From the NCBI GenBank assembly GCA_963728855.1, contig CAVSLN010000007.1, forward strand, positions 248,001-312,000: 64,000 nt of DNA, read 5' to 3'. The position numbers were made by a program, and so were the translations under genes. Under the pieces are notes generated by a model that was given only the letters and a program-made list of their open reading frames with translations, did not search any database and was not told the origin of the DNA. The stretch is from AC-43 sp963728855 (GTDB taxonomy: Bacteria > Actinomycetota > Actinomycetes > Mycobacteriales > Micromonosporaceae). This document shows, one piece after another, positions 38,572 through 47,782 of this stretch (positions are counted from its first letter, which is position 1; the number at the start of each line of letters is the position of its first letter).

Positions 38572-39627
38572 GTGATCGTGTCCGTTCCGCTCTGGGTCAC
38601 CTCGTGCCACTGGTTGCTGCTGCGGTTGGCCGGTACGGCCTGCGACGATCTGATCACCCAGTGCCGGCGGTGGCTCGGCCGCCGCCGTACCCTCGATGTG
38701 GCCCGGACCGTCACGAACGCCGTGCTGTCCCAACGCATCCGGCTCACCGCCGCGGACGTCCACCTGCTCGCCGAGCTCCTCGCCGCGGGCGGCCTGGACA
38801 CTTCGGCGCTGTCCACCGTGTCCGTCACCGACACCGACCCGATGCCCGCCTACGGCTTCTCCCCGTGCCGCGCCCGGATACCCGCGCAGCGCCCCGCCGC
38901 GGACCTGCCACCGCAACGGCCGGAGGCCCAGGGGGAGCCCGAGGACGACATCGACGAGACCTTCCTGCGCACTGTCGTGCGGTGCTGCTCCAGCCGGGCC
39001 GGGTGGCGCTGCTGGCGCTACCCGGTCGGCGGCGTCCCCTGGCCGCGACCGCGCCGCGTCTATCTCATCGAGACCGATATCGGCGTCGATCTGGCCCGGG
39101 TCGCGTCCGGGGTACAGACCGCGCTCGGCGATGCCGGGGAGTGTCAACCGCAGGTCGAGGTGTACCCCACCCGCGCCCACCTCCCCAGCTACCAGCGGCT
39201 TGCCCGCGCCGGCGGCTCCCTGCTCTGGGCACGGGACCCGGACCCGGGGGTACGGGTGGCCGTCCCGTTCGACCGGGCGCGAGCGGTCGCCACCTACCGG
39301 TCGTGGTCGCCGGAGACCCATCTGCTGGTGGCGTACCTCTACTGCGGCGACCCGCTGCTGACCGGCTCGGCGCCGCGCGACGACGCGATCGACCCCGCGC
39401 GGGCGAAGGCCGTGCCGGCGCGCCTGCTCACCGACGGCCTCTGGATCTGGGAGGAGGCCTGGGCGTACTACCTGGAACGGTACGGCATCCCGCCGGAAGC
39501 GGAGCTGGTCGCGCACATCCGCGGCCGGCGCTACCAGCTCCCCCTCGTCGACGGGGCGCTGCACCGGGCCCTGGCCGCCCTGCCGGACTCCGGGCGCGAC
39601 CAGCCGCACTGGACCGGTGAGGTGTGA
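38572..39627 (+). CDS. hypothetical protein, 351 aa
   Basis: GTG start with a weak GAGAG upstream. No signal peptide and no family I recognise. There is a Cys-rich patch in the middle (VVRCCSSRAGWRCW), a segment RVYLIETDIGVDLARVASGV, and a distinctive C-terminus, LLTDGLWIWEEAWAYYLERYG followed by QLPLVDG. The last 65 residues are duplicated as an isolated stump at 52209-52408, again directly upstream of a lysozyme-like lectin gene, so this gene and the next one (93 bp downstream) were probably duplicated together. A role linked to that secreted protein is possible but not shown. Confidence 0.75.
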   Translation: MIVSVPLWVTSCHWLLLRLAGTACDDLITQCRRWLGRRRTLDVARTVTNAVLSQRIRLTAADVHLLAELLAAGGLDTSALSTVSVTDTDPMPAYGFSPCRARIPAQRPAADLPPQRPEAQGEPEDDIDETFLRTVVRCCSSRAGWRCWRYPVGGVPWPRPRRVYLIETDIGVDLARVASGVQTALGDAGECQPQVEVYPTRAHLPSYQRLARAGGSLLWARDPDPGVRVAVPFDRARAVATYRSWSPETHLLVAYLYCGDPLLTGSAPRDDAIDPARAKAVPARLLTDGLWIWEEAWAYYLERYGIPPEAELVAHIRGRRYQLPLVDGALHRALAALPDSGRDQPHWTGEV

Positions 39628-39720
39628 CGCACGAAATGGAATTTGTCGCCGTCGGGTTGAACCGCACCGGCGTGGCGCCCGTCGAGCTAACGGAGCATGC
39701 CCACAGGAGGGCGAGGGCAA

Positions 39721-41316
39721 GTGAGCGCAACAGCAACGATCCGCCGACTGATCGCACTGCGGGGCCGCGCCGGCCGTGTCCGGACCGGCGTCGCCGTGGC
39801 ACTGGTGGTGGTCTGCGGCGCCGTCGCGGCGGTGGAGATCCTTCCGGCCCTCGCCGGGCCGGGCGAGCCCACTGCCCGGCCGGTACCGCAGGAGGACCTG
39901 GCCCCGATCGTCGCGGCCGCGACGTCCTGCCCCGCGCTGACCCCGGCGCGGCTGGCCGCGAGCCTGATGGCCGCGTCCGGCTTCGACTCCACGCTCGTCA
40001 CCTCAACCGGGGCTACGGGCATCGCCGCGCTCTCCACCGACGACTGGACGAAGTGGCGGCCGTGGCCCGACGCCGGCCGGCGCGACGACCGGGCCAACAT
40101 CTTCGCCCTGGCGCACCGCACCTGTGACGTCGTCGGGCAGTTACGGGCGGCGCGGTTCCCCGGTGACCCGTGGCAGGCCGCGACGGCCGCCGGCAGCGTC
40201 GGGCTACCCACGGTGCTCAAAGCGCACCAGATCCCCCCAGGTGCGCAGCAGCACATCGACATCGTGTCCGGCTACGCCGAGTGGTACGCCAGCCAGTCCC
40301 AGCTCAGCCGGCTCATCGCGACGCCCGCTACAGTCACGCTCGACTCGTCGGCGCAGCCCACCGACGCGCTCCCGGTACCCGACGCCTACCGGGCCGACGT
40401 GCTCGCCGCCGGCCGTGCCTGCGCCGCGATCAGCCCGGCCGGGATCGCCGCCCAGCTGATGGCGGCGTCGCGATTCAACCCCAACCTCGCCAGCCCCGAC
40501 GGATTGCAGGGCATCGCCCAGTTCCGGCCGGAGGCGTGGATTCGGTACCGCCCGTCTGCCACTGCCTCGCCCTGGAACCCGCACGACGCGGTCCCGGCTC
40601 TCGGCACCGCGATGTGCGACCTGGCCGGCCAACTGTCCGGCCTCAACGGCGGCGACCCGTACATCCTCGCTCTGGCCGCCTTCCAGTGGGGCAACGACAC
40701 CGTACGCGCAGCCGGTGGCGTCCCCCGCGTCGGCGGCATCCGGCAACTCAGCGACCTGGCCCCCAGGTACGTCCGCCACTACTCACAAGACCGCCAACTC
40801 GACGACGGCCGCACCCCACCCCCGAGCCCGTCATCCACTTCCCCCGGCCCCGCCCTACCGTCAGCGCCGAGCGCGGCAGCCGCACCGACACCAAAAGCTG
40901 CGACCTTCCGGGCGCCGCCACCGCCGCCAGCGCCCCGACCGATCGTCAACCCGCGGTCGGGGAAATGCCTCGCCGCTCCACAGGACGTCAACGCCAAGCC
41001 GTTGGCGCGGTGGCCATTGGTGCTGTGGACCTGCAACGGCGCGGTCGGGCAACAGTGGCAGCCGTACCCCGACGGTACGATGCGGGCGATGGGCCTGTGC
41101 ATGGATGCCCAGTGGAACGCCACGGAACCTTTCGCCACGGTCCAGATCGCCGACTGCAACGGCAACCCCACCCAGCAGTTCACCCTCAACCCCGCCAACC
41201 AGATCGTCCATGAGAGCACGTGCGTGGACGACTTCGACTTCCAGACAGCCGACGGCACGAGGATCATCCTGTGGCCCTGTACGGGTGCGGGCAACCAGAA
41301 CTGGAGTTGGCGTTAA
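39721..41316 (+). CDS. secreted lysozyme-like protein with C-terminal ricin-type lectin
   Basis: GTG start with AGGAGG about 10 bp upstream, giving 531 residues; an ATG at 39697 lies on the wrong side of that site. A TM/signal helix (residues about 22-45, VAVALVVVCGAVAAVEIL) is followed by two related lytic-transglycosylase-like domains. The second carries AAQLMAASRFNPN and DGLQGIAQFRPEAW, the usual SLT pattern; the first is weaker (TGIAALSTDDW). A Pro/Ala linker leads to a beta-trefoil with SGKCLAAP, QQWQPYPDG and NQNWSWR, a CBM13/ricin B lectin. It probably acts on cell-wall glycans outside the cell. Stop and next start overlap as TAATG. Paralogue at 52510-54123. Confidence 0.8.
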   Translation: MSATATIRRLIALRGRAGRVRTGVAVALVVVCGAVAAVEILPALAGPGEPTARPVPQEDLAPIVAAATSCPALTPARLAASLMAASGFDSTLVTSTGATGIAALSTDDWTKWRPWPDAGRRDDRANIFALAHRTCDVVGQLRAARFPGDPWQAATAAGSVGLPTVLKAHQIPPGAQQHIDIVSGYAEWYASQSQLSRLIATPATVTLDSSAQPTDALPVPDAYRADVLAAGRACAAISPAGIAAQLMAASRFNPNLASPDGLQGIAQFRPEAWIRYRPSATASPWNPHDAVPALGTAMCDLAGQLSGLNGGDPYILALAAFQWGNDTVRAAGGVPRVGGIRQLSDLAPRYVRHYSQDRQLDDGRTPPPSPSSTSPGPALPSAPSAAAAPTPKAATFRAPPPPPAPRPIVNPRSGKCLAAPQDVNAKPLARWPLVLWTCNGAVGQQWQPYPDGTMRAMGLCMDAQWNATEPFATVQIADCNGNPTQQFTLNPANQIVHESTCVDDFDFQTADGTRIILWPCTGAGNQNWSWR

Positions 41317-42788
41317 TGGCGGGTACCGGAAGCGCAGCGGTCCCATCGGCGACCACGGGCCCAGGCAGCCAGGCCGGGATGGAACAGGTCGTGATCGTCG
41401 GCGCGGGACCTGTCGGACTGTGGCTGGCCGCCGAACTTCGCCTCGGTGGCGCAACTGTCACGGTTCTCGAACGCCGGGAGCAGGTGTATCCGCACTCCAA
41501 GGGTCCCACCATCCATCCCCGTACCATCGAAATCTTCCAGGCTCGCGGGGTCGCCGACCAGTTCCTTGCCGAAGCCGTGCGGATCCCCAGCGGCCACTTC
41601 GGCGGCTTGGAGGACCGGATGGACTTCGGCGTCCTCGATACGCCCTACCCGTTCACGCTTGCCCTGCCCCAGGTACGCACCGAAGAACTGCTCGAGCGGC
41701 ACGCCCGCTCGGTCGGGGCGCGGATCCTGCGTGGCCATCGGATGACGGGCCTGTTGCAGCGGCCCGACGACGTGGTGCTGGACATCGACGGACCGGACGG
41801 ACCCTATGAGCTGCGGGCCTCGTACGTTGTCGGTTGCGACGGCACACGAAGCACCGTGCGTGTCGCCGCGGGCATCGAGTTCCCGGGCACCGATGTCACC
41901 AGATGGGGGTGGCTCGGTGACGTGGCGCTCGACAACCCACCTGAGAACAGGCTGCTCAGCCTCACGGGCTCGGCCGGAAACCTGATCGTGGTACCGCTGC
42001 CGAACGGATCGTTCCGCGTTGTCGGTCACGACCCGAGCGGCTACGGAGTGTCCCGGCCCGGTGAGCTCACGCTCGACGAACTGCGCGCGACCGTCCGCCG
42101 CATCGCCGGGACCGACTTCGGCATGCGGGATCCGGCATGGCTCTCACGCTTCGGCAATGCCGCGCGGCAGGCGGACCGGTACCGGCAGGGCCGTGTCCTG
42201 GTCGCGGGGGACGCCGCGCACATGCATTTCGCGGCCGGGGGCGTCGGGCTCAACGTCGGAGTGCAGGACGCCACCAATCTTGGTTGGAAGCTCGCCGCGG
42301 TCGTTACCGGACGCACCGGCGATGACCTGCTCGACAGCTACCACACAGAGCGTCATCCCGTCGGCGCGGACCTATTACAGCACACCAGCGCGCAGAACGA
42401 GCTGATGACCGCACATACACCACAAGGGCTGGCACTACGCGCGGTACTGAGCCGGCTCATCGCCACCGTACCCGCCTTCTCCCGAACCCTGGCCGAACGG
42501 CTCTCCGGGCTCGATGTCGCGTATTCGGGCGACGGCCACCCGCTCGTCGGTCGACGCGTACCCGACCTGCGCTTCATCGACGGCACCACGCTGTTCGCGA
42601 TGCTGCGGTCGGGGCGACACGTGCTACTCGATCTCACCGGCGTCGCGGCCGCACCGGACACCGACTGCGTATGGCACAGCGGGCGCTTGTCGCCGGCGGA
42701 CGAAGGCTGGACCGACGCGAAACTGTTGCTCATCCGGCCCGACGGCCACGTCTCGGGAGTTGACGACACCGCCGTCGTGCCCTGGTGA
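41316..42788 (+). CDS. FAD-dependent aromatic monooxygenase (PheA/TfdB-type)
   Basis: 490 residues. The N-terminal dinucleotide site VVIVGAGPVGLWLAAEL ends in an acidic ribose contact (VTVLERRE). The mid-protein DG motif is YVVGCDGTRSTVR, and the C-terminal FAD motif is RVLVAGDAAHMHFAAGGVG followed by NVGVQDATNLGWKLAAV. These define class A flavoprotein hydroxylases, which put one oxygen on an aromatic substrate using NAD(P)H. The usual thioredoxin-like tail is short. The start ATG overlaps the stop of the secreted lectin gene, so translation is probably coupled. A start at 41379 (MEQVVIVG) is also possible. The substrate cannot be read from sequence; antibiotic or phenol hydroxylation is typical of the family. 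Confidence 0.85.
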   Translation: MAGTGSAAVPSATTGPGSQAGMEQVVIVGAGPVGLWLAAELRLGGATVTVLERREQVYPHSKGPTIHPRTIEIFQARGVADQFLAEAVRIPSGHFGGLEDRMDFGVLDTPYPFTLALPQVRTEELLERHARSVGARILRGHRMTGLLQRPDDVVLDIDGPDGPYELRASYVVGCDGTRSTVRVAAGIEFPGTDVTRWGWLGDVALDNPPENRLLSLTGSAGNLIVVPLPNGSFRVVGHDPSGYGVSRPGELTLDELRATVRRIAGTDFGMRDPAWLSRFGNAARQADRYRQGRVLVAGDAAHMHFAAGGVGLNVGVQDATNLGWKLAAVVTGRTGDDLLDSYHTERHPVGADLLQHTSAQNELMTAHTPQGLALRAVLSRLIATVPAFSRTLAERLSGLDVAYSGDGHPLVGRRVPDLRFIDGTTLFAMLRSGRHVLLDLTGVAAAPDTDCVWHSGRLSPADEGWTDAKLLLIRPDGHVSGVDDTAVVPW

Positions 42789-42935
42789 CGCGATAGAACT
42801 GGCGGTTTCTCCCCGAGTTCCGCAGGTCGCGGGAACACGAGCATGAAGGACGGCAGAGCAGCGACTGACAGCCCTTCGGGTTGACAGCGACGCCTGTGGG
42901 CTTCCCTTCGTAATGTAGTAGTTTTGTCATGATTG

Positions 42936-43503
42936 TCAGCCGTCTCGGTGGTAGTGTTCGGGGAATCTGGTGTCACATGTGGGGCAGGTGCCGATGATGC
43001 GGGCAAGGAACGTTTGGATGCCGCGGAGCGCGCCGTAGAGAGTCAGTCCGGCGCTGGTGGTGGTGCCAGCCGGCCCACTTGCGGCCTTCGTAGTGGTCGA
43101 GACCGAGGCCGGTCTTCAGCTCGCGGTAGTCGTGTTCCACCCGCCAACGTTGCTTGCAGGCTTGAATGAGCCGGGTCTTGCGGGTGTTCGCGGGGAGGGT
43201 ACACAGCCAGTAGCGGGTGGGCTCGGTGTGTTTGGGGGGCCACTCGGCGATCAGCCAGCACTCGGGAAGATCCTGACCCTTGTACGTCGATCGGGTGCCG
43301 GCGTCGGCCTGCAACACCCGGCAGAACACGAACCGGCCGGTCATGGGCCGCGGTTCACCGCGGTGCTCCTTCGAGCCGGTGCGCCAGGTGATCCGGACCG
43401 CCCGCCTGGCCCCCAGCGCCATGAACACCGGTAGGCCGTTGGCGAGGTTTCCGCTGTTCGCGGCGCCTTTTCCAACGGCCCCCGGTCCGAACCACGCAGG
43501 CAC
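42936..43503 (-). pseudogene. IS701-like transposase, 3' remnant with frameshift
   Basis: The C-terminal part of a DDE transposase: QRWRVEHDYRELKTGLGLDH and YEGRKWAGWHHH. Near 43043 the frame breaks in a CACCACCACC run. Skipping one C restores TSAGLTLYGALRGIQTFL and a zinc-like tail CPTCDTRFPEHYHRDG ending at a stop at 42936. The N-terminal half is absent, cut where the group II intron remnant begins. Not functional. Confidence 0.75.
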
Positions 43504-43506
43504 CTT

Positions 43507-43715
43507 TCAATGCACGTAGCTCTCCAGTGACCATCCCGTGGGTGTCGCGGTTGGTTGCCCGGCGTGGATCACTTGGTGGCAGTCCGCGCAGACCACAAGG
43601 GTCTTGCGGTGTTTTCGGGCCATCAGTTGCGCCCACGCGGGCTGTGGCTGTCCCGGCCTGTCGAGGTCGGCGAGCTTACGGACCTGGTGGGTTTCCACCG
43701 GGCCGTGTTGATGAC
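43507..43715 (-). pseudogene. group II intron reverse transcriptase/maturase, C-terminal HNH remnant
   Basis: About 65 residues: VETHQVRKLADLDRPG, then WAQLMARKHRKTLVVCADCH and VIHAGQPTATPTG, SLESYVH. This is the HNH-type end of group II intron-encoded proteins (H-x-R-K-L then C-x2-C-H-x2-I-H). The reverse transcriptase domain and the intron RNA are missing. It abuts the IS701 remnant on the same strand. Confidence 0.7.
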
Positions 43716-43733
43716 TGTTGGACGACGGCCCGG

Positions 43734-43952
43734 GTGAGGACGTACGGGGCCGGGTGCGCCTTCGACAACGGATGCTCGTTTGTCGGCACCGTCGGGCTGG
43801 ACGAGGAGGAGCTGGCGGCCATCACGCCGCGGAGGTCCATCCTGGAAGCGTTTGCCCGGCTGACACCCGACATGTTCGTGGACCTACCGCAGCAGCGCCG
43901 GGACGCCCAGGCGGACCGGATCCGGCAACTGCGCGAGCTCTTCGGCAGCTGA
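43734..43952 (+). CDS. small hypothetical protein or gene remnant, 72 aa
   Basis: GTG start without a clear ribosome binding site. RTYGAGCAFDNGCSFVGTVG, then LDEEELAAITPRRSILEAF, and RRDAQADRIRQLRELFGS at the end. The regular helical C-terminus and codon use look coding. No family recognised. It may be the tail of a gene whose start was lost when the mobile elements on its left inserted. Confidence 0.35.
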   Translation: MRTYGAGCAFDNGCSFVGTVGLDEEELAAITPRRSILEAFARLTPDMFVDLPQQRRDAQADRIRQLRELFGS

Positions 43953-44025
43953 CCCGTGACCCCTCGGCCGGGCCGGGCGGGGGGGGGACGGACGGGCCAG
44001 GACGGGCCGGGCTTCCTGCCGGACC

Positions 44026-45460
44026 GTGAACCGGTGCGGTCGATCTTCCGTAACGTGGGAAGTGAATTCATTTATGACTGTCTCGCGATGGCGCATCGCT
44101 ATCGCGGCACTCGCGGTCCTCGCCATCGCGGCGTCGGCGTTCGTGATACTCCACGACAAGACGGCGGGGGCGTCCGATGTGGAGCTGCTGTCGCAGGGCC
44201 GGGCGGTGACGACCTCCTCGGTCGAGTCCACCAAGCTCACCGGCGAGCGGGCGGTCGACGGCGACACCCGTACGCGTTGGGCCAGCGCCGCGGGGCACGA
44301 CCCGGAGTGGATCAGCGTCGACGTCGGCAGCTCCGTGACGGTCACCCGCTTGGTGCTCACGTGGGAGAAAGCGTACGCGCGTGGCTACCTGGTCGAGGTC
44401 TCCGACGATGCCCGGAACTGGCGCCAGGTGTACGCGACGGACCGTGGCGACGGGCACACCGATGACCTGTCGGTCAAGGGCTCCGGCCGGTACCTGCGCG
44501 TCTACGGCATCAAGCGGGCAACCGGCTGGGGCTACTCCCTGTGGGAAGCTCCAGGTCTACGGCCGGCCCGGCACCGGTGGCACGCCGAGCGGCGCCCCTC
44601 TGCCCAGCCGGAGTGCCTCGCCGGCCGCTGGTCGCTCACCCGGCGCGAGCCCCACAGCCGGTGCCTCGCCGGGCACCGACCCGACAGGTACCGCCACGAC
44701 CCCACCCGCTCCGGACGGCTGGCGGCTGGCGTGGTCCGACGAGTTCGACGGCCCCGCCGGTACCCGGCCCGACCCATCGAAGTGGACCTACGACCTGGGC
44801 GGCGAGCCCGAGTGGGGCAACCAGGAGTGGGAGTACTACACCGACCGGCCGGAGAACGCCTCGCTCGACGGACAGGGCTCGCTGGCCGTCACCGCGCGCC
44901 GGGAGAGGCTACCCGCGATGGCCAACTGTCGGTACGGCACCTGTGACATCACCTCCGCCCGGCTGACGACCCTCGGCAGGTTCGCTCAGCGCTACGGCCG
45001 GTTCGAGGCGCGGATATGGATCCCGGGCGGCGCCGGGATGTGGCCGGCGTTCTGGATGATGGGCGACGACGTCGACACGGTCGGCTGGCCGGACTGCGGA
45101 GAGATCGACGTCATGGAGATCGTGGAGAGGTGGCCCGGCACGGTCGAGGGGACCATCCACGGACCCAGGTTCCCCGGGTCGGGCATCGGCGGTACGAAGG
45201 CGTTGCCGGGCGGCGCTCGCTTCGCTGACGGGTTCCACACCTTCGCCATCGAGTGGTCACCAGGCTCGATCACGTGGTTGTTGGACGGTACCCCGTACCT
45301 CACGACGTCGAAGTCGCAGGCGCCCACATGGACGTATGACCATCCGTTCTTCCTTCTGCTCAACCTCGCGGTCGGCGGGCAGATGCCCGGGCCGCCGACG
45401 GCTTCCACCGTCTTCCCGTCCCGGATGCTTGTCGACTACGTCCGGGTGTACCAGCGCTGA
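44026..45460 (+). CDS. secreted GH16 beta-glucanase with F5/8 type C (CBM32) domain, one frame break
   Basis: The reading starts at GTG 44026 (conserved in the broken copy at 37.5 kb) or at ATG 44074. A signal/TM helix (IAIAALAVLAIAASAFVIL) is followed by a discoidin/CBM32 domain (VTTSSVES, RTRWASAAGHDPEWIS). At 44544-44551 (GGAAGCTC) the frame shifts by +1: removing one A gives GYSLWELQVYG, the standard end of this domain. A Pro/Ser/Thr linker then leads to GH16: LAWSDEFDGPAGTRPD, FWMMGD and GEIDVMEIVERWPG with the E-x-D-x-x-E triad, ending YVRVYQR. GH16 enzymes of this type cut beta-1,3(1,4)-glucans. Repaired length is about 477 residues. Confidence 0.8.
44544..44551 (+). other. +1 frame break at GGAAGCTC inside GH16 gene
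   Basis: The 0 frame gives Leu-Trp-Glu-Ala-Pro-Gly; with one A removed it gives Leu-Trp-Glu-Leu-Gln-Val-Tyr-Gly, a family signature. The same string occurs at the two breaks in the giant gene (7104 and 22225). Confidence 0.75.
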
Positions 45461-45463
45461 GGT

Positions 45464-45500
45464 GTGCCGGGCCCGACCACCACGCTGCCTGGCCCGGCAC
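45464..45500. terminator. hairpin between convergent genes
   Basis: GTGCCGGGC (45464-45472) pairs perfectly with GCCCGGCAC (45492-45500) over a 19-nt loop. It lies just after the GH16 stop and before the end of the convergent EccC-flavoprotein gene, so it could serve both strands. No U-tract follows. Confidence 0.5.
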
Positions 45501-45620
45501 GGTAGCGGCCGGGTGCCCGGCGATGCGGCCCTGAAGCGCAATGGACTTTGGTTGTTACATAAACGACAAGATAAGGCGTCCCCGGTCCACAACTCGTTGG
45601 GGCGAGCGGCTTCGAACCGG

Positions 45621-47645
45621 CTATGTCATCCGATATTTCGAGGTCAGCCAGAGATCAACCTCCGGGCCTCCGGGCCGGTAGGTGTCCCACGGGCCGCTCG
45701 CGACCAGAGCGGCGACGGTCTCCGACGTCACCAGGTCGACTTGGGCTTCGATCAGGTCCTGGCTCGGCAGGTCGGTTGGCAGCCGACTCGCGAGGTTTTC
45801 CCGCACGATGCACAACCGGTCCGACAGGATGGCGCGGTTCAGCCGGTGCTGGACCAGTGTCGGCCGTCCCCTCACATAGGACCTGCCTATCAGGTCCCTG
45901 ATAGGGGTGACCTCGCCCGTCGTGTCGTCCACGCGCATGCTGCCGTAGAACCCGCGTACCTGATTGCGGAACTGGAGTTGTGCCATCCGTGCTTCGAACA
46001 CCGCGAAGTCGGCTTCGCGGAAGGACCTCCTGCGCCACGCAGCGATGACCGTCTCAGCGAGCGAGAGCGCCGAGCCGATTCCGGTGTTCAGGCCCCGACC
46101 GGGCCAGAGGTGTACGGATATGGCGGCGTCGCCGAGAAGCGCCGCAATGGTGGCTGGCCGGGTCGCGGTCTGGTGGAACAGGACCGCCGCAAATCTTGGA
46201 CGCTCCACCATGAAGAGTCGAAACGATGTGATGGACTTCAGGTCGTCGGAGTCAACGCCGAATAGATTGAGGCCGTCTACAATGCGCGGCCACAAGCGCG
46301 AGTCCGCGTCCGGCCGTGACGGGGCGAAAACCGATCCATCGCGGGCGGTCGCGGATGAGTGCCCGAACCGGCGCTCCGGCAGGCACGGACGGCCCTGGGT
46401 ACACGGACAAGCCCGATGGGGGCAGGTCGGGTGCGTTCCATGCACCTCGATCGCCTCGTCGTCGGTGAGGCGCATGTTGAGGAAGCCCTTCCCGTCGATC
46501 CCGGGGTTGAGCAGGAACCGGCTCTGCGCCACTGTCAGCACCACCGCCGCGCTCGACGGGAGCCTCGACTTCACCTCCAGCCCGAGGACGACATCTTCGA
46601 GTTTGCGGCCTCCTCTGGTGAAGGAATCGGCGTCCGGTCTACCGAAGATGCCGAGGGACTCACGGGTCCGGGAGCCGGCACCGTCACAGATCACGACGAG
46701 GTGCTCACCCCGCAGGTCGTCGAGTTGACGTTCGGCGTCGAACCGTGCCGGGTGGAATTCGATCTGGCGGTACGACTGTGCCCAATCCAGAAGGCCATCC
46801 TCAAGATCCGTGATCCGGATGTTGAGCGGCGCCAGCCCGTTGACCGAATCGGCCCCAGTCGGCCATATCGCGCCAGCGACCGACTCCCGGAAAGCGTGCC
46901 GGAACAGCGGTTCCGGAAGCAGGGTGTACTGACGCGATTGCACCGTCACCACCTGCCGACGTCGGCGGTTTCCGTGCTGCGCGTCCTTCCAAAGGACGCG
47001 GCCGTGACGCACATACCACCTAGAGTCGAATATCCGTATCCGAGCGTCGTCCGCCGGCATGCCGGAGACGATCAGCGCACAAAAGATCAGCGCGACCGGT
47101 CCACCACCGATCACGGTAATCCGCAGTGGGCCGCCGGACCCCGCGGCGTCCTCGCCGTATGTCTGCGCGTTCGCTAGCCACGGGTACTCATCGGCGAGGC
47201 GGCGTTCCCACAGGCGGTGGCTGAGCGCCATCGACCACAGCCCGTCGGGGTCGGGGTGGATCCAGCGGGTGGCCTGGTACTGGGTGAGGATCGAGGACCG
47301 GACCCTGCGCCGGGTCTGGGCGAGGGAGCGCAGGTAGTCGCGCCGCTCACCGTGCAGGCGTTCCTTGTGGTCGCGGGCGTTGCGGAAGAACGGGACGATG
47401 CCCATGAACAGCACGGAGACCAGCATCAGCCCGAACCCCAGGTAAGCCACGGGACCGGCGTTGGGGCGGATGAACATCATCATCATGGCGAGGGAGCCCA
47501 GGCCCAGTGGCGCGTACATCAGCACCGAGCCGATCCCGCTGTTGGACGGCTCCGGTACCACCGGGGGTTCCTGCAGTTCGGTGTCCTGCGCCGCAGCGAC
47601 CGGTCCGGCGCGCCGGAGGCCGCGGGTGAACAGCACCGTACTCAC
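45621..47645 (-). CDS. EccC N-terminus fused to FAD-dependent oxidoreductase
   Basis: GTG start with AGGAG upstream; 674 residues. Residues 1-165 are the membrane anchor of the type VII secretion ATPase EccC: MSTVLFTRG, two TM helices (GSVLMYAPLGLGSLAMM; AYLGFGLMLVSVLFMGI), then ERLHGERRDYLRSLAQTRRR and WIHPDPDGLWSMA. The three FtsK-like ATPase domains that should follow are absent. From about residue 180 a Rossmann fold begins (ITVIGGGPVALIFCALI), with a DG-type motif (LVVICDGAGSRTRESLG) and a C-terminal GDAAISVHLWPGRGLNTG, as in flavin monooxygenases. A Cys-rich insert (CPHRACPCTQGRPC) lies between. The chimera is intact and may be a membrane-anchored flavoenzyme. Its substrate is unknown. 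Confidence 0.75.
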   Translation of the reverse strand: MSTVLFTRGLRRAGPVAAAQDTELQEPPVVPEPSNSGIGSVLMYAPLGLGSLAMMMMFIRPNAGPVAYLGFGLMLVSVLFMGIVPFFRNARDHKERLHGERRDYLRSLAQTRRRVRSSILTQYQATRWIHPDPDGLWSMALSHRLWERRLADEYPWLANAQTYGEDAAGSGGPLRITVIGGGPVALIFCALIVSGMPADDARIRIFDSRWYVRHGRVLWKDAQHGNRRRRQVVTVQSRQYTLLPEPLFRHAFRESVAGAIWPTGADSVNGLAPLNIRITDLEDGLLDWAQSYRQIEFHPARFDAERQLDDLRGEHLVVICDGAGSRTRESLGIFGRPDADSFTRGGRKLEDVVLGLEVKSRLPSSAAVVLTVAQSRFLLNPGIDGKGFLNMRLTDDEAIEVHGTHPTCPHRACPCTQGRPCLPERRFGHSSATARDGSVFAPSRPDADSRLWPRIVDGLNLFGVDSDDLKSITSFRLFMVERPRFAAVLFHQTATRPATIAALLGDAAISVHLWPGRGLNTGIGSALSLAETVIAAWRRRSFREADFAVFEARMAQLQFRNQVRGFYGSMRVDDTTGEVTPIRDLIGRSYVRGRPTLVQHRLNRAILSDRLCIVRENLASRLPTDLPSQDLIEAQVDLVTSETVAALVASGPWDTYRPGGPEVDLWLTSKYRMT

Positions 47646-47782
47646 AATGCTCTCCTGTCGTGAGGGGTTCCCCCCTGCCGCCCCCGAACGACCGGCGCGA
47701 GTCGGGCGGTCCTGGCGGTTCTGGCTAGGTTGGCGAGTGGTCTCTCGCTTTGTTCCTGGCCGGAAGGAACCGGATACGCACG
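47405..47782. repeat. duplicated eccC promoter/N-terminus region, copy 1
   Basis: About 378 bp covering the first 80 codons of the EccC fusion gene, its ribosome binding site and the upstream region down to GGAAGGAACCGGATACGCACG. It repeats at 47877-48253. Copy 1 leads rightward into the start of EccD. Confidence 0.8.

Noticed and set aside
38535..39620. A 361-codon plus-strand frame overlapping the 351-aa protein
   Set aside because: The alternative frame is Arg/Pro-rich. The chosen frame is supported by its paralogous stump at 52.2 kb.
38563..39720. A 385-codon minus-strand frame over the same gene
   Set aside because: Antisense shadow without recognisable protein features.
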